Shown piece by piece: positions 1-6,244 of a stretch of DNA of 8,049 nt. How positions within the stretch are numbered: position 1 is the stretch's first letter; each line of letters opens with the position of its first letter. The stretch covers positions 1 through 8,049 of the forward strand of contig JBGTCY010000200.1 in the NCBI GenBank assembly GCA_041748615.1. Reading direction: 5' to 3'. The position numbers and the translations under genes were made by a program. This DNA comes from JBGTCY01 sp041748615. Lineage in GTDB: Bacteria; Bacteroidota; Bacteroidia; Chitinophagales; CAIOSU01. Under the pieces are notes generated by a model. It ran no database searches, was not told the origin of the DNA, and worked only from the letters and a program-made list of their open reading frames with translations.

Positions 1-3
1 AAT

Positions 4-29
4 GTGGCGCTGATGCGCTGATTTTTTTT
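4..29 (+). terminator. Weak terminator-like hairpin with T tract
   Basis: GCGC (7-10), loop TGAT and GCGC (15-18) form a four-pair GC stem that two G-T wobbles could lengthen. A run of eight T follows at 22-29. The unit GCGCTGAT is also directly repeated (7-14 and 15-22). This could be a weak intrinsic terminator for a gene ending before the window, but the stem is short and the upstream gene is not visible. Confidence 0.25.
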
Positions 30-37
30 AAATATGG

Positions 38-122
38 GCAGTTCTAAAAATTACCTCAATCTCCTTCTCCTTTGGAGAAGGTAAGGGATGAGGCAATCAA
101 AATGAGCATTTTTTAGAACTGC
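38..122. repeat. Nested inverted repeat, palindromic intergenic element
   Basis: Outer arms of 13 bp, GCAGTTCTAAAAA (38-50) and its exact reverse complement (110-122), enclose a second palindrome. The inner core is CCTTCTCC (63-70), loop TTT, GGAGAAGG (74-81). It is flanked by CCTCA (54-58), which can pair with TGAGG (89-93); CTCA at 55-58 could instead pair with TGAG at 103-106. From memory, the CTCCTTTGGAG core with a flanking TGAGG is a common dispersed intergenic repeat in Bacteroidota genomes; I could not check this. The element lies just upstream of the PorP-like gene. It may be a non-autonomous mobile element or REP-like repeat, or a transcribed hairpin in the leader of that gene. Confidence 0.7.
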
Positions 123-153
123 TAATAAAAACGAGAACTAAATTTCTAATCAA

Positions 154-1203
154 GTGAAATTTCTGAATGTAAGATTATTCATCATTATTCAACTTGCTTT
201 ATCCGCCTTTAATTTCAATGCTGGCGCGCAGGATATTCATTTTTCACAGTATAATTCATCACCGCTCACCTTGAATCCCGCGCTGACCGGATTTTATTCG
301 GGAGACTATCGCTTCACGTTCAATTACAGAAGTCAGTGGGGCAGTTTCACGGATTCTTACCGCACGCTTGCCGGTTCATTTGAACTCACCACGATGAAAA
401 GCAGGATGAAAGATGATTATCTCGGAATCGGGATTCAGTTTTTTAATGACAAAGCGGGGGAAGTAGAATTATCCACCAACATGGTTGCTTTATCTGCCGC
501 ATATCGCAAAGCGCTTGGCTATCGCAAACGTAACGCGCTGATTTTGGGAGTTCAAACCGGCTTGCTGAAACAAAGAATCAACACCGGAAACCTGATTTTT
601 GACAGTCAATATAACGGTATCACAGCCGACCCCAACCAACCATCCGGAGAATCCATCACTGGCGCAAGCAATCCCGCTTTTGACCTGAATGTCGGATTGC
701 TGTTTCATTCAGCGCCTTCGCGTTCATTCAACTTTTATTTAGGCGGAGCCTATTTTCACCTGCTTGAACCGGGTATCAGTTTTATCACCGGTTCAGACTA
801 TAAGCTGAGCGCGAAGTATGTAGCGCACGGAGGCGCGAAGATTGAACTTTCTGATTTACTCAATTTATTGCCCAGCGCGATGTTCGTCAAACAGGGTGGC
901 GCATGGCAGGTGAATGCAGGCACTTACCTCCAGTTTGTTTTGAATGATGACGACTGGGAAGACCTCACCGCTTTCTCTATAGGCGCGTGGACAAGGGTTG
1001 CAACGCCAATGCCGGACGCGCTCATTTTTGGCGCACGCATGGATTACTGGCATTTTGTGATGAGTTTGACGTATGATGTGAATATTTCTCCTTTGAATGA
1101 AGTCAGCCGCTCTCGTGGCGCATTTGAAATTTCACTGATGTATATGGGTGAATTTATTTCCCGCGGTCAAAGACGCATCGCGATTCCGTGTCCTCAATTG
1201 TAG
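154..1203 (+). CDS. PorP/SprF family type IX secretion outer-membrane protein
   Basis: This is an outer-membrane beta-barrel protein of the PorP/SprF family. Members work with the type IX secretion system, often partnering a specific secreted adhesin and keeping it at the cell surface. The 349-residue length is normal. A signal peptide (about residues 1-25, ending in AGA) precedes the family hallmark QDIHFSQY at 26-33. The conserved PLTLNPALTG stretch follows at 37-46, then NYRSQW at 57-62; the rest alternates like barrel strands. The start is GTG: an in-frame TAA lies at 139-141 and no in-frame ATG precedes the signal peptide. No porK, porL, porM or porN gene is adjacent, so this is probably an accessory paralogue rather than the core porP. 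Such paralogues often follow a large adhesin gene, which here would lie before the window. The oxidoreductase gene follows after 52 nt. Confidence 0.9.
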   Translation: MKFLNVRLFIIIQLALSAFNFNAGAQDIHFSQYNSSPLTLNPALTGFYSGDYRFTFNYRSQWGSFTDSYRTLAGSFELTTMKSRMKDDYLGIGIQFFNDKAGEVELSTNMVALSAAYRKALGYRKRNALILGVQTGLLKQRINTGNLIFDSQYNGITADPNQPSGESITGASNPAFDLNVGLLFHSAPSRSFNFYLGGAYFHLLEPGISFITGSDYKLSAKYVAHGGAKIELSDLLNLLPSAMFVKQGGAWQVNAGTYLQFVLNDDDWEDLTAFSIGAWTRVATPMPDALIFGARMDYWHFVMSLTYDVNISPLNEVSRSRGAFEISLMYMGEFISRGQRRIAIPCPQL

Positions 1204-1255
1204 TTGATGCGGGAGATATTTACTCCGGATTTGACAGGTTTAATCATTTTTACCA

Positions 1256-2395
1256 ATGAATATTTTTGATGTCATCATCGTGGGCAGCGGTCCTGCCGGG
1301 AGTGTCGCGGCAATTCATTTAGCAAAGGCGGGGTACCTTGTTGCAATCATGGACAAAGAAAAACTCCCGCGTTACAAAACCTGTGGCGGAGGCATTACCT
1401 GGCGGGCGCGAAAATTGTTTCCGGTGGATATTCAGTCTGTAGTTGAGTGTGAGTTCCATACTGCCGACCTCTATTTTACTAAGGATGATCTGCACTTCAG
1501 CGTGCAACGCAATCAACCCATTATCTCAATGGTGATGCGCGACAGACTTGATTATCTTTTAACCATAGAAGCTGAAAGACTGGGGGCAGTGGTCTTGCAA
1601 GAAACAACGGTGAAAAATCTTTCAGTAAACGGCAACGTGATAATAAATACCGATAAGGGCGATTTCACTGCTAAAATGGTTATTGCGGCAGATGGCGCTT
1701 TTAGTCCGGTTGCAAAAATGGCGGGATGGAAAGAATCCCGTCATTTAATTCCAGCATTGGAATATGAAGTGGAAGTGGATGAAGACAATTTCAGGCGTTT
1801 ATCCCAAAATGTGCGTTTTGACATTGACGCGATTCCTTCCGGTTATGCCTGGAATTTTCCGAAGGAACGGCATTTATCCATTGGTGTGGCATCCTCTCAA
1901 CGGGGAAAGATGAACTTGCAAGAGTATTACCGTCAATACTTACTGCGACTTGGAATCTCTCACTGCATCAGTGAAGAAGCGCATGGTTATCAGATTCCAC
2001 TTTCACCCCGGAATGATGGTTTTTACAAAAATCAAATTCTGCTTACCGGTGATGCTGCCGGATTTGCTGACCCTGTGACGGCAGAAGGAATTTCAAATGC
2101 GGTGTTAAGCGGAGTGTTAGCAGCCGAAGCGTGCATAGAAAGCAAACTTGATTCCGAAAAGACCGGACAGTTATATCAGCAAAAACTGAATGAATCCCTG
2201 TTGCCGCAACTCAAACTCGGACGAACGCTTGCAAATATTTTTTATGAACAAACGTGGCTGAGACGTCCATTATTCAAGCGTTATGGACAGCGGCTGAGCG
2301 AAGCCCTTACTGATGTTTTTATGGGCGAGCGCGATTATCCGCATGATGCACTGCAACGCGCAAAACGATATCTGAAAGAGTTAATTCTCGATTAA
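1256..2395 (+). CDS. Geranylgeranyl reductase family FAD-dependent oxidoreductase
   Basis: This is a cytoplasmic flavoprotein of the geranylgeranyl reductase family. Relatives reduce double bonds in isoprenoid chains of chlorophyll, quinones or archaeal lipids, or act on carotenoid-type or polyketide substrates. The N-terminal Rossmann motif is G10-S-G12-P-A-G15. It is followed by PRYKTCGGG (38-46), the cysteine-glycine signature of this family. ADGAFS at 145-150 is the middle FAD/NAD(P) motif, GYAWNFPK at 196-203 matches the family's GYxWxFPK, and TGDAAGFADPVTAEG at 264-278 is the C-terminal FAD-binding segment. The 379-residue length and start are typical: the dinucleotide fold begins within ten residues of the ATG. 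No prenyl-transferase, carotenoid or menaquinone gene is visible nearby, so the substrate is unknown. Co-transcription with the PorP-like gene is possible (52-nt gap) but functionally unexplained. Confidence 0.88.
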   Translation: MNIFDVIIVGSGPAGSVAAIHLAKAGYLVAIMDKEKLPRYKTCGGGITWRARKLFPVDIQSVVECEFHTADLYFTKDDLHFSVQRNQPIISMVMRDRLDYLLTIEAERLGAVVLQETTVKNLSVNGNVIINTDKGDFTAKMVIAADGAFSPVAKMAGWKESRHLIPALEYEVEVDEDNFRRLSQNVRFDIDAIPSGYAWNFPKERHLSIGVASSQRGKMNLQEYYRQYLLRLGISHCISEEAHGYQIPLSPRNDGFYKNQILLTGDAAGFADPVTAEGISNAVLSGVLAAEACIESKLDSEKTGQLYQQKLNESLLPQLKLGRTLANIFYEQTWLRRPLFKRYGQRLSEALTDVFMGERDYPHDALQRAKRYLKELILD

Positions 2396-2398
2396 ATT

Positions 2399-2632
2399 TC
2401 AAAGAGTTAACCGGAAATGAGGCTGGTTGTCATATTTTGAATGAATGACAATTTCGTGTTCCTGTCCCGAATGTTCGAAAACTGAACGTGAAAAATTCAG
2501 CGCCTCGTTGGCGGTGCTGAATGTTTTTTTAATGGCATCATTCAGCGAATCAATCACCATCCATTCATTCCTGAAAGGATAAATGTGAATTTTAATTTTC
2601 TTGTTTTGATTGTTGTGTAAATCTTCTTTCAT
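2399..2632 (-). CDS. Small DUF2188-like protein
   Basis: This 77-residue protein of unknown function is the only supported gene on the minus strand. It has no signal peptide or membrane segment, so it is probably cytoplasmic. The first ten residues are polar and Asn/Lys-rich. The rest follows the strand-strand-helix-strand layout of the DUF2188 family: KIHIYPFRNEWMVID (13-27, with W24), a threonine-led helix with the ANEAL pattern (41-45), then a strand ending HEIVIH (59-64). The family match is from pattern recall, not a search. It converges on the oxidoreductase gene, with only 3 nt between the two stop codons and no obvious terminator there. A palindrome AAGCGCTT (2633-2640) lies just before its start codon, but eight bases could be chance. 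Confidence 0.6.
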   Translation of the reverse strand: MKEDLHNNQNKKIKIHIYPFRNEWMVIDSLNDAIKKTFSTANEALNFSRSVFEHSGQEHEIVIHSKYDNQPHFRLTL

Positions 2633-2817
2633 AAGCGCTTTGTTTTTAATTATTGGAAAATCGCTGAAAGTTTTTTGTTGAATATGTGTAATCTAACGGA
2701 CTTAAGTTTTATTGTCAATTTTTTTATTTTCTATCAAAAAAATCATTCTATATTTGGTAGGACTTGATTTTCTGAAAATAAATATTCATATTAGCGTCAC
2801 CCTTTAATCACACACTC
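2633..2817 (+). promoter_or_regulatory. AT-rich divergent promoter region with Bacteroidota -7 box
   Basis: This 185-bp AT-rich gap separates the minus-strand DUF2188-like gene from the plus-strand surface-protein cassette, so it must drive both. TATATTTG at 2749-2756 matches the Bacteroidota -7 consensus TAnnTTTG exactly. It would start transcription near 2762 with a leader of about 55 nt before the ATG at 2818. I see no good -33 TTTG at the usual distance, only T-rich sequence around 2721-2730. No comparable box for the minus-strand gene was found. There is no Shine-Dalgarno before 2818, as is usual in this phylum. Confidence 0.5.
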
Positions 2818-3345
2818 ATGAAATTCTTCGGCATTTTCACTCTTTTTGTTTGCTGTTTTATTATTACAGCAAATGCTCAATCACCTTCCATCAGCAGAGA
2901 AGTCATCTCATCAGGAGGCGATTATTTCACTTCTCCGATTGGTTCACTTTCATGGACGCTGGGCGAGCCGGTTGTTGAAACGGTTCAGAACAGTTCCATC
3001 AACCTGATTCTCACGCAGGGTTTTCAGCAACCGGAAGAAATAATCGACACCACCATCTTTATCCGGGAAATTCCAAAAAGCAATGTTTTTGTAAACCTTT
3101 ATCCGAACCCGACTGCAAGTTTTGTAAGAATGGATTTGAAATATGACCATACTTCCAGAATCCGGATTGAATTAGTGGATATGCTGGGCAGAATTCATCA
3201 TGCGGATGAAATCAACGTGGATAAAAACCTGATGAGTAATTATCAATTGGATGTGAGTTCATTATCAGCAGGAATGTATATGTTCCGGCTCACAAGCGAA
3301 GGTAAGTTGCTGAATACTTACAAATTCCAGAAAACCGGTTATTAA
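2818..3345 (+). CDS. Small secreted protein with T9SS type A sorting domain
   Basis: A 175-residue protein predicted to cross the inner membrane by Sec and the outer membrane by type IX secretion. The signal peptide is residues 1-20 (TANA/Q). A short domain of about 50 residues follows: SREVISSGGDYF (26-37), SLSWTLGEPVVET (43-55) and LTQGFQQPEE (65-74). I recall this module in many Bacteroidota surface proteins, without a known function. The C-terminal sorting domain spans about 92-175. It shows VNLYPNP (92-98), a strand leading to VDMLGR (120-125), the DVSSLSAGMYMFRL block (145-158) and the terminal KFQKTGY. That domain is normally cut off as the cargo is attached or released. The mature cargo is therefore tiny. 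The gene sits first in the cassette, 30 nt before the collagen-like gene, which suggests a shared transcript. Confidence 0.88.
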   Translation: MKFFGIFTLFVCCFIITANAQSPSISREVISSGGDYFTSPIGSLSWTLGEPVVETVQNSSINLILTQGFQQPEEIIDTTIFIREIPKSNVFVNLYPNPTASFVRMDLKYDHTSRIRIELVDMLGRIHHADEINVDKNLMSNYQLDVSSLSAGMYMFRLTSEGKLLNTYKFQKTGY

Positions 3346-3375
3346 AAATTTTCTCTTAAACATAAACTTACAGTC

Positions 3376-5781
3376 ATGAAAAGTTTGTCCCTCCTGGCAG
3401 GAGTGTTGTTGTTTTGCGCAACATCGCTCTTTGCACAACTTCCGCAAGGCATTAAATACCAGGCTGTCGCCCGGGATGAAGCGGGAAATTTGCTTGTCAA
3501 TCAAAATCTGAGTGTTCGGATTTCTGTACTTGACAGCGCTTCCGGTGGCGCAACCGTTTATTCCGAAATTCATAAAACCGGAACCAACCGCTACGGACTA
3601 TTTAACATCGTCATTGGCAACGGATTGACGCCAACCGGTGTATTTGAAAATATTCCCTGGGAAACCGGAAATAAATTTATCAAAGTGGAAATGGACCCGG
3701 GCGGAGGTTCCAACTATTTCCACATGGGCACTTCGGAAATGCTTTCCGTGCCTTATGCTTTTTACTCCGGAAAAGCGGCTACCAGTAATGAAAAAATCAC
3801 TGATGTGAATTATGACCCGGTTTCAAATACGCTCACAGTAGTTGAGGGGGGAGTGGCGCATACAACAACCATCATCGAAGAAAAAGATGATTTGAGTGAC
3901 AATGTAATAAATGACCTGAGTGATGTCACCGTAGCGCCTACACCGGGACAAGTATTGAAATGGAACGGTACGCAATGGACTTCGGCAAATGATGATGTAA
4001 ACAATCAGAATATCGCCATCATCGGAAATGTATTGAGCATCACCGATGGTAACAGCATTGACCTCAGCAGCTTTTTGGATAATACCGACAATCAGACTTT
4101 GTCACTTACGGGAAACACTTTGAACATCACGGGAGGCAACAGCGTTGACCTAAGCTCCGTGGTTTCGGCAGGTTTTGTTACCGGGCTGCAATTCAATCAG
4201 GCAACCCGCACCCTTACGCTTACAGACGGAGGCGGAACATTAAATGTGGTAATTCCAGATAATGTAGATGACGCGGACAGCGACCCCACGAATGAACTAC
4301 AAACCTTGTCGCTTACCGGCAGCACTTTAAGTTTGAGTCAGGGCGGAGGTAATATTAACTTGGATGCTTTTCTGGATAATACCGACAATCAAACATTGAG
4401 TTTCACGAATGGCACTTTGAGTATCAGCGGTGGAAATTCCGTTGTGATTCCCGACAATGTGGATGACGCGGATAATGACCCGACCAATGAATTGCAAACC
4501 ATCTCAAAAACCGGAAATGTTGTAACACTTTCACAGGGTGGTGGCTCCTTTGTAGATGCGGTGGATGATGCGGATGCCGACCCCACCAATGAATTACAAA
4601 CGATTTCATTAGCAGGCAATGTACTTTCACTCTCTCAGGGTGGAGGTTCGATAAACCTGGATGTTCTTGCCGATGGAGATGGAGACCCAACGAATGAATT
4701 GCTGATTTCGGCTCAATTAGTGGGCAGCACGCTTCAATTGACGGATGCGGGAGGTACAAAATCCGTAAATCTCAGTTCATTGATTAATGATGCTGACTCC
4801 GACCCGACCAATGAATTACAATTCATGTCATTGTCCGGTAATGTCATCAACCTCAGCAATGGCGGTGGTTCGGTGAATTTAACGCCCTATGTAAATACGG
4901 ATAATCAGATGTTGGCTTTCAACAACGGTCAACTCTCGATTAGCGGAGGTAATTCAGTATCAATTCCCGATAATGTGGATGATGCCGATAACGACCCAAC
5001 CAATGAGCTACAAGATTTGGTGAAAATTAATGATACAACTTTGTCATTAACCGGTAGTGCGGTATCTATCACAATTCCAACCAGCATGGGTCCGCAAGGA
5101 ATTCAAGGCGACCCGGGACCACAAGGTCCGGCAGGTCCAGCGGGAGCACAGGGATTACAAGGTGACCCAGGTCCGCAAGGTCCGGCAGGTCTAGCGGGAG
5201 CACAGGGATTGCAAGGCGACCCAGGTCCACAGGGTCCGGCAGGTCCAGCGGGAGCACAGGGATTACAAGGCGACCCCGGTCCGCAAGGTCCGGCAGGTCC
5301 AGCAGGAGCAACGGGAGCACAAGGCGCTACTGGTCCGGCAGGTCCAACTGGACAGCAAGGCGCTACCGGTCCTCAAGGAATTCAGGGAATTCAAGGAATT
5401 GCAGGACCGACAGGTCCTCAAGGTCCGGCTGGAATTGTACCCGTTAAATTTTCTCAATCAACAACATTATTTGGAACTCCAAATTTCATTCGTTCTATCA
5501 GCGTGACTGCTGCTTCCGGTGACCTTGTGGTTTTGATTGGACAATTGGATTATAATAAAACCGGGTCCACTGCTTACCTTGCTCTTGGGTTATTCAGAAA
5601 TGGCAGTCAAATCTATGAAGTAGCAAGTGCAGCCACTGTGAATTTTGATAATAGCATCAATCTGACATGGGTTGACAATCCCGGTCCGGGAACGCATACT
5701 TATGAAATCAGGTGGTCAACCGGTGCAGGTAGCGCCACTTTTTACGGCAGTAATTTAATTGGATTTATTGGTAAACCATAA
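3376..5781 (+). CDS. Large secreted repeat and collagen-like surface protein
   Basis: An 801-residue multi-domain protein. Residues 1-20 are a signal peptide (SLFA/Q). Residues 21-135 form a recognisable Bacteroidota N-terminal domain (GIKYQAVARDEAGN at 25-38, ending MLSVPYAFYSGKAA at 122-135). After a linker, about 206-570 hold some ten units of 32-39 residues. Each has an Asp-rich DxDxDPTNELQ or TDNQ linker, then two beta-strand segments rich in Leu, Ser, Gly and Asn. Residues 572-688 are 39 unbroken Gly-X-Y triplets, a collagen-type triple helix. Residues 689-801 are beta-rich and end in GFIGKP; a trimerising C1q/TNF-like or phage-type head is plausible but inferred. No T9SS sorting domain and no lipoprotein cysteine are visible, so the route to the surface is unclear. 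Its neighbour upstream does carry such a signal. A fibrous, probably trimeric, extracellular adhesin or sheath role is likely. Confidence 0.88.
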   Translation: MKSLSLLAGVLLFCATSLFAQLPQGIKYQAVARDEAGNLLVNQNLSVRISVLDSASGGATVYSEIHKTGTNRYGLFNIVIGNGLTPTGVFENIPWETGNKFIKVEMDPGGGSNYFHMGTSEMLSVPYAFYSGKAATSNEKITDVNYDPVSNTLTVVEGGVAHTTTIIEEKDDLSDNVINDLSDVTVAPTPGQVLKWNGTQWTSANDDVNNQNIAIIGNVLSITDGNSIDLSSFLDNTDNQTLSLTGNTLNITGGNSVDLSSVVSAGFVTGLQFNQATRTLTLTDGGGTLNVVIPDNVDDADSDPTNELQTLSLTGSTLSLSQGGGNINLDAFLDNTDNQTLSFTNGTLSISGGNSVVIPDNVDDADNDPTNELQTISKTGNVVTLSQGGGSFVDAVDDADADPTNELQTISLAGNVLSLSQGGGSINLDVLADGDGDPTNELLISAQLVGSTLQLTDAGGTKSVNLSSLINDADSDPTNELQFMSLSGNVINLSNGGGSVNLTPYVNTDNQMLAFNNGQLSISGGNSVSIPDNVDDADNDPTNELQDLVKINDTTLSLTGSAVSITIPTSMGPQGIQGDPGPQGPAGPAGAQGLQGDPGPQGPAGLAGAQGLQGDPGPQGPAGPAGAQGLQGDPGPQGPAGPAGATGAQGATGPAGPTGQQGATGPQGIQGIQGIAGPTGPQGPAGIVPVKFSQSTTLFGTPNFIRSISVTAASGDLVVLIGQLDYNKTGSTAYLALGLFRNGSQIYEVASAATVNFDNSINLTWVDNPGPGTHTYEIRWSTGAGSATFYGSNLIGFIGKP
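3991..5085 (+). repeat. Coding repeats, DPTNELQ / TDNQ units
   Basis: Protein repeats of residues about 206-570. DPTNEL begins at residues 303, 368, 402, 437, 476 and 540. The alternative TDNQ linker begins at 237, 336 and 508. Taken together the units recur every 32-39 residues. At DNA level the copies differ at many synonymous sites (for example near 4455-4495 and 4969-5010), so the array is old. The DxDxD clusters resemble calcium-binding loops, but that is inference. Confidence 0.85.
5107..5304 (+). repeat. 54-bp tandem repeat encoding collagen triplets
   Basis: Units of 54 bp start at 5107, 5161, 5215 and 5269. Each encodes the six triplets GDP GPQ GPA GPA GAQ GLQ; the second has one GLA, and the fourth diverges in its last two triplets. 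By eye the first and third units differ at 3 of 54 bases and the first and second at 6. This near-identity suggests recent expansion or gene conversion and likely length variation between strains. Confidence 0.9.
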
Positions 5782-5792
5782 AAAAATTAACC

Positions 5793-6200
5793 ATGTATAA
5801 TCAAATATTTTCAGTATTCATCTTTTCGTTTTTTATTTTTTTATCAAACCCTGCTTTGAGTCAAAATTCAGAGACGCATTCTCGGCAGGATATTGATAAA
5901 TTGCACAGGATTAGCTGGGCTACCAATTATCTGGAAGAAGCAAAATTTGAATATGAAACGGCAAGAGGAGAAGCCGCTGCAAACATTATTTTGAATAGTG
6001 TCAGAAACCTTCAGCAGGTTCCAAACTTCGATTATTCAACCATTACCGGAAGTGATAAAGAAAAAATTGATTTATTGGTAAAAAAAATTAATGCGATTTC
6101 AATTGCTCCACCGGAATGGAATCAAATCCTGAATGATGAAGCATTAAGATTGACGGAACAGGATAAAGCGATGAATCGCTTTCCCAGGTTTAAACAATGA
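5793..6200 (+). CDS. Small secreted protein of unknown function
   Basis: I do not recognise this 135-residue protein. A clear signal peptide (about 1-23, a Phe/Ile-rich core ending ALS/Q) implies export to the periplasm or beyond. There is no lipobox cysteine and no T9SS sorting domain. The mature part is polar and looks mostly helical: ISWATNYLEEAKFEYETARGE covers about residues 40-60, then a segment around NIILNSVRNL. A Pro-containing turn (IAPPEWNQIL, about 102-111) precedes a final basic-acidic helix ending RFPRFKQ. The start lies 11 nt after the collagen-like gene stop, so the two are almost certainly co-transcribed. That position suggests a chaperone, anchor or minor component for the large protein. 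Confidence 0.75.
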   Translation: MYNQIFSVFIFSFFIFLSNPALSQNSETHSRQDIDKLHRISWATNYLEEAKFEYETARGEAAANIILNSVRNLQQVPNFDYSTITGSDKEKIDLLVKKINAISIAPPEWNQILNDEALRLTEQDKAMNRFPRFKQ

Positions 6201-6244
6201 TTCAGTTTTGAATTGAAGATGTTTGCAGAGCGATTGAATAATTC

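Noticed and set aside
490..1053. Minus-strand open frames inside the PorP-like gene
   Set aside because: No family resemblance or start context; they are fully contained in a confidently identified gene.
1208..1228. GGAG...CTCC hairpin between the PorP-like and oxidoreductase genes
   Set aside because: Only four clean pairs with a mismatch, and no T tract directly after it.
2633..2640. AAGCGCTT palindrome before the DUF2188-like start
   Set aside because: Eight symmetric bases are expected by chance in a window this size; no second copy supports an operator.
2781..2792. AATAT-TC-ATATT inverted repeat in the leader of the T9SS-sorted gene
   Set aside because: Very short arms in AT-rich DNA; likely chance.
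5107..5304. Regular repeats as a CRISPR array
   Set aside because: The units are contiguous, in frame and encode Gly-X-Y triplets; there are no unique spacers.
4389..5457. Several open minus-strand frames opposite the repeat and collagen-like gene
   Set aside because: They mirror the repetitive, stop-poor plus-strand codons. They give low-complexity Leu/Pro/Asp or Ser/Cys strings and overlap a well-supported gene.
6218..6225. GATGTTTG as a -7 box for the myo-inositol oxygenase gene
   Set aside because: It has one mismatch to TAnnTTTG and no -33 element at suitable distance; too weak to list as a promoter.
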